A stretch of 10,686 nucleotides of DNA from NCBI GenBank assembly GCA_004356385.1, contig SMXL01000090.1, forward strand, positions 1-10,686. Reading direction: 5' to 3'. Below, in pieces: positions 7,741 to 10,686 of this stretch. Under the pieces are notes generated by a model. That model did no database searches. It had not been told where the DNA came from and saw nothing but the letters and a program-made list of their open reading frames with translations. The DNA comes from Bacteroidota bacterium (lineage in GTDB: Bacteria > Bacteroidota > Rhodothermia > Rhodothermales > UBA10348). The position numbers were made by a program, and so were the translations under genes. Position 1 is the first letter of the stretch, and each line of letters opens with the position of its first letter.

Positions 7741-8712
7741 TCACTCCTCGAATGGTCTCGCGCCCGTTATATCAATCCCGGTGATGCTTCCGGTTGCTGC
7801 GATACCAGATGCGCCGGTTGCGGCAATCATCCCCTCAAGTATCCGTTCTGCAGCCGCCTTGGACTCTGCCACTGCGAACATGGCAGGCCCCGATCCAGAG
7901 AGGGCACAACCGAATGCGCCTAGCTCGATTGCCGACCTTCGAACGTCAGCGTATGCGGAAAACAATTCTGCGCGGACAGGCTCTACGATTCGATCGTTCA
8001 TCATTTGACGCCCGACTGTTTTCCAATCGCCCTCGAAAAGAGCAGCAACCATTACAGCCAGCGACGATGCGTTCGAGACGGCATCTTCAAGGCTTACTTC
8101 TTTCGGAAGTCGATCCCGTGCGGCCTTCGTCAGCACTTTGATTGCGGGTAGACAAACGGCAAGAAATGGCGACTCGGTCGATTTTATTCGCCTGAAGACC
8201 TGGGGGTCACTCGACGAGGAAATGACAATTCCGCCGAACAACGATGGCAATACATTGTCACCGTGCATACTTCCTGAAGCAACCATTTCGCCTTGCAAGA
8301 CGGCCCCAACGAGGTCTTCTTTATGAAGTGTCTCACCGGTTAGCAGATTGACTGCCCAGGCAGCCGCAGCGGCACTGGCGGCCGAACTACCGATTCCTGA
8401 GCCGGGTACGGCACCCTTACAGATGGTCAGGTCTACACCCGAAGAAAGGTCCAACAGGGCCAGAACATTTTTTGCAGCAACGCCCGCTGTGTTATTTATC
8501 CATTCCGTTGTTCCGTGCCACGCACTGTTCGGATGATAGCTGATTCGAATCTCTCCCGAATCATTGAAACACGCTTCCACTGAATCGCCCCAGGGCTCAA
8601 TGGCTACACCAAGACAGTCGAATCCCGGGCCAAGATTAGAAAGAGATGCGGGCGCCCATGCGCGCACGCGTTTAGAACGCGAAGTACTTTGTTCGTGACC
8701 TTCCGGGGTCAA
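7741..8712 (-). CDS. thrB: Homoserine kinase (GHMP family)
   Basis: This cytosolic GHMP kinase phosphorylates L-homoserine with ATP to O-phospho-L-homoserine, the substrate of ThrC encoded next. With TTG 8712 as the start (323 residues), motif 1 is PASLSNLGPGFDCLG at 21-35, the ATP phosphate-binding motif 2 is VPGSGIGSSAAS at 102-113, HGDNVLPSLFGG is at 150-161, and motif 3 GCALSGSGP is at 268-276, all diagnostic of ThrB. The TTG overlaps the fbp stop by four bases (TTGA) and is preceded at nine bases by AGAGG, both supporting it. The only other non-internal candidate is a GTG at 8667, giving a protein that begins nearer the family's usual N-terminus (MRAWAPAS) but with no Shine-Dalgarno sequence. 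thrA/hom (homoserine dehydrogenase) is not in the window. Confidence 0.95.
   Translation of the reverse strand: MTPEGHEQSTSRSKRVRAWAPASLSNLGPGFDCLGVAIEPWGDSVEACFNDSGEIRISYHPNSAWHGTTEWINNTAGVAAKNVLALLDLSSGVDLTICKGAVPGSGIGSSAASAAAAAWAVNLLTGETLHKEDLVGAVLQGEMVASGSMHGDNVLPSLFGGIVISSSSDPQVFRRIKSTESPFLAVCLPAIKVLTKAARDRLPKEVSLEDAVSNASSLAVMVAALFEGDWKTVGRQMMNDRIVEPVRAELFSAYADVRRSAIELGAFGCALSGSGPAMFAVAESKAAAERILEGMIAATGASGIAATGSITGIDITGARPFEE
7744..7749 (-). promoter_or_regulatory. Shine-Dalgarno sequence of thrC, inside the end of thrB
   Basis: GAGGAG on the minus strand, made of the last two thrB codons (Glu-Glu), eight bases before the GTG at 7735. It supports that start over the GTG at 7744, which would overlap the motif itself. 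Confidence 0.6.
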
Positions 8713-9743
8713 TCTCGTTCGCCTCTGAGAAACTGTTCTGCTGTTTCAACCATCTGCCGACTTCCAATATACAGCGGTGTCCGTTGATGCAGTTTATCAG
8801 GTTCGACCTCTAGAATCCGAGAATGTCCATTGGATGCTGCACCACCCGCCTGTTCAACGATATACGCCAGCGGATTGGCTTCGTACATGAGGCGGAGCTT
8901 TCCAGTCGGGCTTTTCGTCGTAGCCGGATAAATGTAGATCCCTCCTTTTAACAAATTGCGATGGAAATCTGCAACGAATGATCCAATGTAACGCGTGCTA
9001 AGTGGAAGTCCTTCGTCAGGATCTTCATTCTGCATCCACTTAATGTATTTCTTTAACCCATTTTCGAATGAATTATAGTTTCCTTCATTAATGGAGTACA
9101 TCGTTCCATTATCAGGAATTCGAATATCAGGATGCGACAGCAGAAACTCACCAATGGACGGATCGAGTGTAAATCCGTTCACGCCGTGACCCGTCGTATA
9201 TACCAGGATGGTTGAGGAGCCATAGACCACATAGCCGGCGCCCACTTGCTCAACGCCCATCTGAAGGGCGGCCTCTACCGTAGGAGTTCCAAATCCTTCG
9301 GGAAGGCGATAAATACTGAATATCGTACCCACCGAAACGTTTACTTCGATGTTGGATGAGCCGTCGAGCGGGTCGAGAAGAACGATATAGTCGCCTCCTC
9401 CATTTCCGTTGGCAGGCAACGGAATGGCTTCTGCATGCTCTTCCGAGCCAATCAGGCAACACTCCCCACCTCTTTTTAACGTCCGAACGAATTCTTTGTG
9501 TGCCAGAGCATCCATCACCTGTTGAACCTCTCCGTGAACATTGATCTCGCCCGTATCTCCAAAAATGTCGAGAATCCCGCCGCGGCGCATGTGCCAGTTT
9601 ACGATCTTGGCTGCCACGCTTAAGTCACGAATCAGCCTGGAGAACGCGCCTGTTGAATGTTCTTGCTGTTCCTGGCGCTCGATAATGAATTGCTCGAGGG
9701 TCTTGAATGCTCCAATCTCTTCGACTCGTTTTTCAAGGTCCAT
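8709..9743 (-). CDS. fbp: Class I fructose-1,6-bisphosphatase
   Basis: This cytosolic Mg2+-dependent phosphatase hydrolyses fructose 1,6-bisphosphate to fructose 6-phosphate, the committed step of gluconeogenesis. The 344-residue protein has the usual class I length. Metal-site motifs are complete: SEEH at 100-103 (E101/E102), DPLDGSSN at 124-131 with the aspartates that bind the metals, and LMYEANPLA at 285-293 (E288). Substrate-binding stretches such as YIGSFVADFHRNLLKGGIY (252-270) and GKLRL (281-285) are also present. The start is ATG 9743, where family similarity begins; there is no strong Shine-Dalgarno sequence. Its stop overlaps the thrB start by four bases, so it heads a cluster with thrB and thrC. 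The 201 bases upstream hold several symmetric elements that could be regulatory. I see no truncation or missing catalytic residue. Confidence 0.96.
   Translation of the reverse strand: MDLEKRVEEIGAFKTLEQFIIERQEQQEHSTGAFSRLIRDLSVAAKIVNWHMRRGGILDIFGDTGEINVHGEVQQVMDALAHKEFVRTLKRGGECCLIGSEEHAEAIPLPANGNGGGDYIVLLDPLDGSSNIEVNVSVGTIFSIYRLPEGFGTPTVEAALQMGVEQVGAGYVVYGSSTILVYTTGHGVNGFTLDPSIGEFLLSHPDIRIPDNGTMYSINEGNYNSFENGLKKYIKWMQNEDPDEGLPLSTRYIGSFVADFHRNLLKGGIYIYPATTKSPTGKLRLMYEANPLAYIVEQAGGAASNGHSRILEVEPDKLHQRTPLYIGSRQMVETAEQFLRGERD
8722..8726 (-). promoter_or_regulatory. Shine-Dalgarno sequence of thrB, inside the end of fbp
   Basis: AGAGG on the minus strand within the fbp reading frame, nine bases before the TTG at 8712. 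It supports the TTG start and translational coupling of thrB to fbp. Confidence 0.5.
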
Positions 9744-9795
9744 AATGAGGGATCCATCCGCCAGATAGCTGGCTAAAGTAGAGTGGGAATCGACT

Positions 9796-9810
9796 CGTAT
9801 CGTTTATACG
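9796..9810. repeat. Inverted repeat CGTAT-n5-ATACG upstream of fbp
   Basis: Perfect 5-bp half-sites separated by five bases, 53 bases before the fbp ATG. The same half-site makes up the core of the palindrome at 9908-9919. A possible operator; no regulator is known. Confidence 0.3.
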
Positions 9811-9907
9811 GTCCAGTTTTGACCCACCTACGCAAATAGTGTACCGGGGTACTGATCACGATCTTAAAAATACTGACCCGCCCGACTTCATCCAACCCGG
9901 GAACGGA

Positions 9908-9919
9908 ATCGTATACGAT
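9908..9919. repeat. 12-bp perfect palindrome ATCGTATACGAT
   Basis: Fully symmetric, containing CGTAT and ATACG overlapped, 26 bases downstream of the cysteine desulfurase stop. It could be an operator half-shared with the element at 9796-9810, or chance. Confidence 0.3.
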
Positions 9920-9944
9920 CTGCGCCAGGGAAATATCTGTAATA

Positions 9945-10686
9945 CTACCGATTTACACTCTCGCCGACCCGCTCGATCACGGAGCGGGCCCGATCGGCGG
10001 CTTGAAGAATTTCTTCCTCGGTTGTTTCTCTTCCGAGTGAAAATCGGATCGCGCCCGATGAGAGGGATGGGGCAAGTCCCATAGCCGTCAGAACGTGGCT
10101 CGGTTCCAGTGCCCCGCTCGTGCAGGCTGAACCGCTCGACACGTATACGCCTTCAAGATCCAACCCAAGAATCAACATTTCACCGTCGACACCTTCTCCA
10201 TCTTCGTCTAGGACCAACAGATGAAGAATATGCGGCGCACTCTGCTCGGAGGCCGTCACTCGAATCCTCTCGCCAAGCGAATCTACCAAGCTAGATACAA
10301 GTAGGCTCCTTAACTCGCGTACTTTCGGAGCCGTTTCAGCCCGTTCAGATTGCACAATTTCGAGCGCTTTCGCCATGCCGACGATTGCTGCAACGTTTTC
10401 GGTTCCGGCCCGTCGTTTCCGTTCTTGCGATCCTCCGTGCAACAGGGAATTCAACGGTGTACCAGATCGCGCCACAAGGATTCCAATCCCTTTCGGTCCA
10501 CCCATTTTATGACCAGAGAGTGTCATGAGATCAACGTGACCCGCCAATTCTTTCAAATCGTAGTACGGCGCTCCTTGGACAGCGTCGGTGTGCATGAATC
10601 CTCCGGACTCGTGAACCACCTCCGCGATTTCAGATATGGGGTTGACGACTCCTGTTTCATTGTTCACTAGCATGACAGAGACCAGC
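9945..10686 (-). CDS. Cysteine desulfurase, NifS/IscS type (5' partial)
   Basis: This PLP-dependent enzyme takes sulfur from L-cysteine as a persulfide for Fe-S cluster, tRNA-thiolation or cofactor synthesis, releasing alanine. The frame runs open through the window edge: L-V-S-V precede the Met at 10673, matching the family's internal block (VSVMxxNNETG), so that Met is not the start and roughly the first 140-150 residues are missing. Numbered from that Met: NNETG at 4-8; HTDAVQ at 28-33; the PLP lysine K56 in SGHKMGGPKG; HGGSQERKRRAGTEN at 79-93 (the group-I substrate loop); and the catalytic cysteine C184 in SSGSACTSG on a long loop, typical of group I (IscS/NifS) rather than SufS. IscS and NifS cannot be told apart without its neighbours upstream. 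It ends 201 bases before fbp, so it may have its own transcript. Confidence 0.93.
   Translation of the reverse strand, partial: LVSVMLVNNETGVVNPISEIAEVVHESGGFMHTDAVQGAPYYDLKELAGHVDLMTLSGHKMGGPKGIGILVARSGTPLNSLLHGGSQERKRRAGTENVAAIVGMAKALEIVQSERAETAPKVRELRSLLVSSLVDSLGERIRVTASEQSAPHILHLLVLDEDGEGVDGEMLILGLDLEGVYVSSGSACTSGALEPSHVLTAMGLAPSLSSGAIRFSLGRETTEEEILQAADRARSVIERVGESVNR

Larger units (their letters stand above)
9744..9944. other. Intergenic region between the cysteine desulfurase gene and fbp
   Basis: A 201-base gap on the leader side of fbp, the largest non-coding stretch here. It holds a GCCAG-ATAG-CTGGC hairpin at 9760-9773, an inverted repeat CGTAT-n5-ATACG at 9796-9810, GTACC-GG-GGTAC at 9840-9851, and a 12-bp palindrome at 9908-9919. 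I found no exact Bacteroidota-type TAnnTTTG element; TACTTTAG on the minus strand, about 30 bases before the fbp ATG, is the closest. No stem with a T-tract marks the end of the upstream gene. The fbp promoter is expected here but I cannot place it. Confidence 0.4.

Noticed and set aside
7670..8008. A 112-codon plus-strand open frame across the thrB/thrC junction
   Set aside because: Antisense to two confident genes; its Ala/Pro/Ser composition is what the complement of thrB codons would give.
10350..10670. A 106-codon plus-strand open frame opposite the cysteine desulfurase
   Set aside because: The minus strand carries unmistakable cysteine desulfurase motifs over the same bases; no support for the plus strand.
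1..10686. Search for CRISPR arrays, tRNAs, insertion sequences, toxin-antitoxin or defence genes
   Set aside because: By eye I found no regularly spaced repeats, no cloverleaf-like T-loop signature, no transposase and no defence-type domain; nearly all bases belong to recognisable housekeeping genes.

Overview
The window reads as an ordinary chromosomal stretch of a Gram-negative bacterium, most likely from the Bacteroidota / Rhodothermota / Balneolota group. That placement is inference. It rests on a periplasmic SurA-type chaperone next to a MoxR ATPase, an M23 peptidase with the long C-terminal beta-rich extension I associate with Bacteroidota, a class I fructose-bisphosphatase, weak Shine-Dalgarno signals at several genes, and roughly half G+C. 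I see no mobile element, CRISPR array, tRNA, rRNA or phage gene. Coding density is very high and no stretch over 300 bases lacks a gene.

Layout: (1) Bases 1-3466, plus strand: the 3' part of a SurA-like peptidyl-prolyl isomerase (its start lies off the window), a MoxR-family AAA+ ATPase, and an N-formimidoyl-L-glutamate deiminase (hutF). (2) Bases 3482-4540, minus strand: an AI-2E/PerM-family membrane protein, convergent with hutF and divergent from the next gene. (3) Bases 4616-6409, plus strand: a secreted M23 metallopeptidase. (4) Bases 6443-10686, minus strand: read in the direction of transcription, a cysteine desulfurase (5' part off the window), a 201-base gap, then a tight cluster of class I fructose-1,6-bisphosphatase (fbp), homoserine kinase (thrB) and threonine synthase (thrC).

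How the genes relate: SurA chaperones outer-membrane proteins, the M23 enzyme acts on peptidoglycan, and MoxR proteins are often tied to envelope or metal-centre assembly, so the first and third blocks carry an envelope-maintenance flavour. HutF belongs to histidine degradation, but no other hut gene is visible. In the minus-strand block fbp, thrB and thrC lie so close (fbp/thrB overlap by 4 nt; thrB/thrC are 5 nt apart or overlap by 4 nt) that they are almost certainly one transcript, joining gluconeogenesis with the last two steps of threonine synthesis.

I did not find a convincing new biological system. The points most worth a second look are small: a dnaX-type slippery heptamer two codons before the hutF stop, where the protein seems short at its C-terminus; the fbp-thrB-thrC coupling with no thrA in the block; a MoxR ATPase without its usual DUF58/VWA partners; and related CGTAT/ATACG symmetric elements upstream of fbp.
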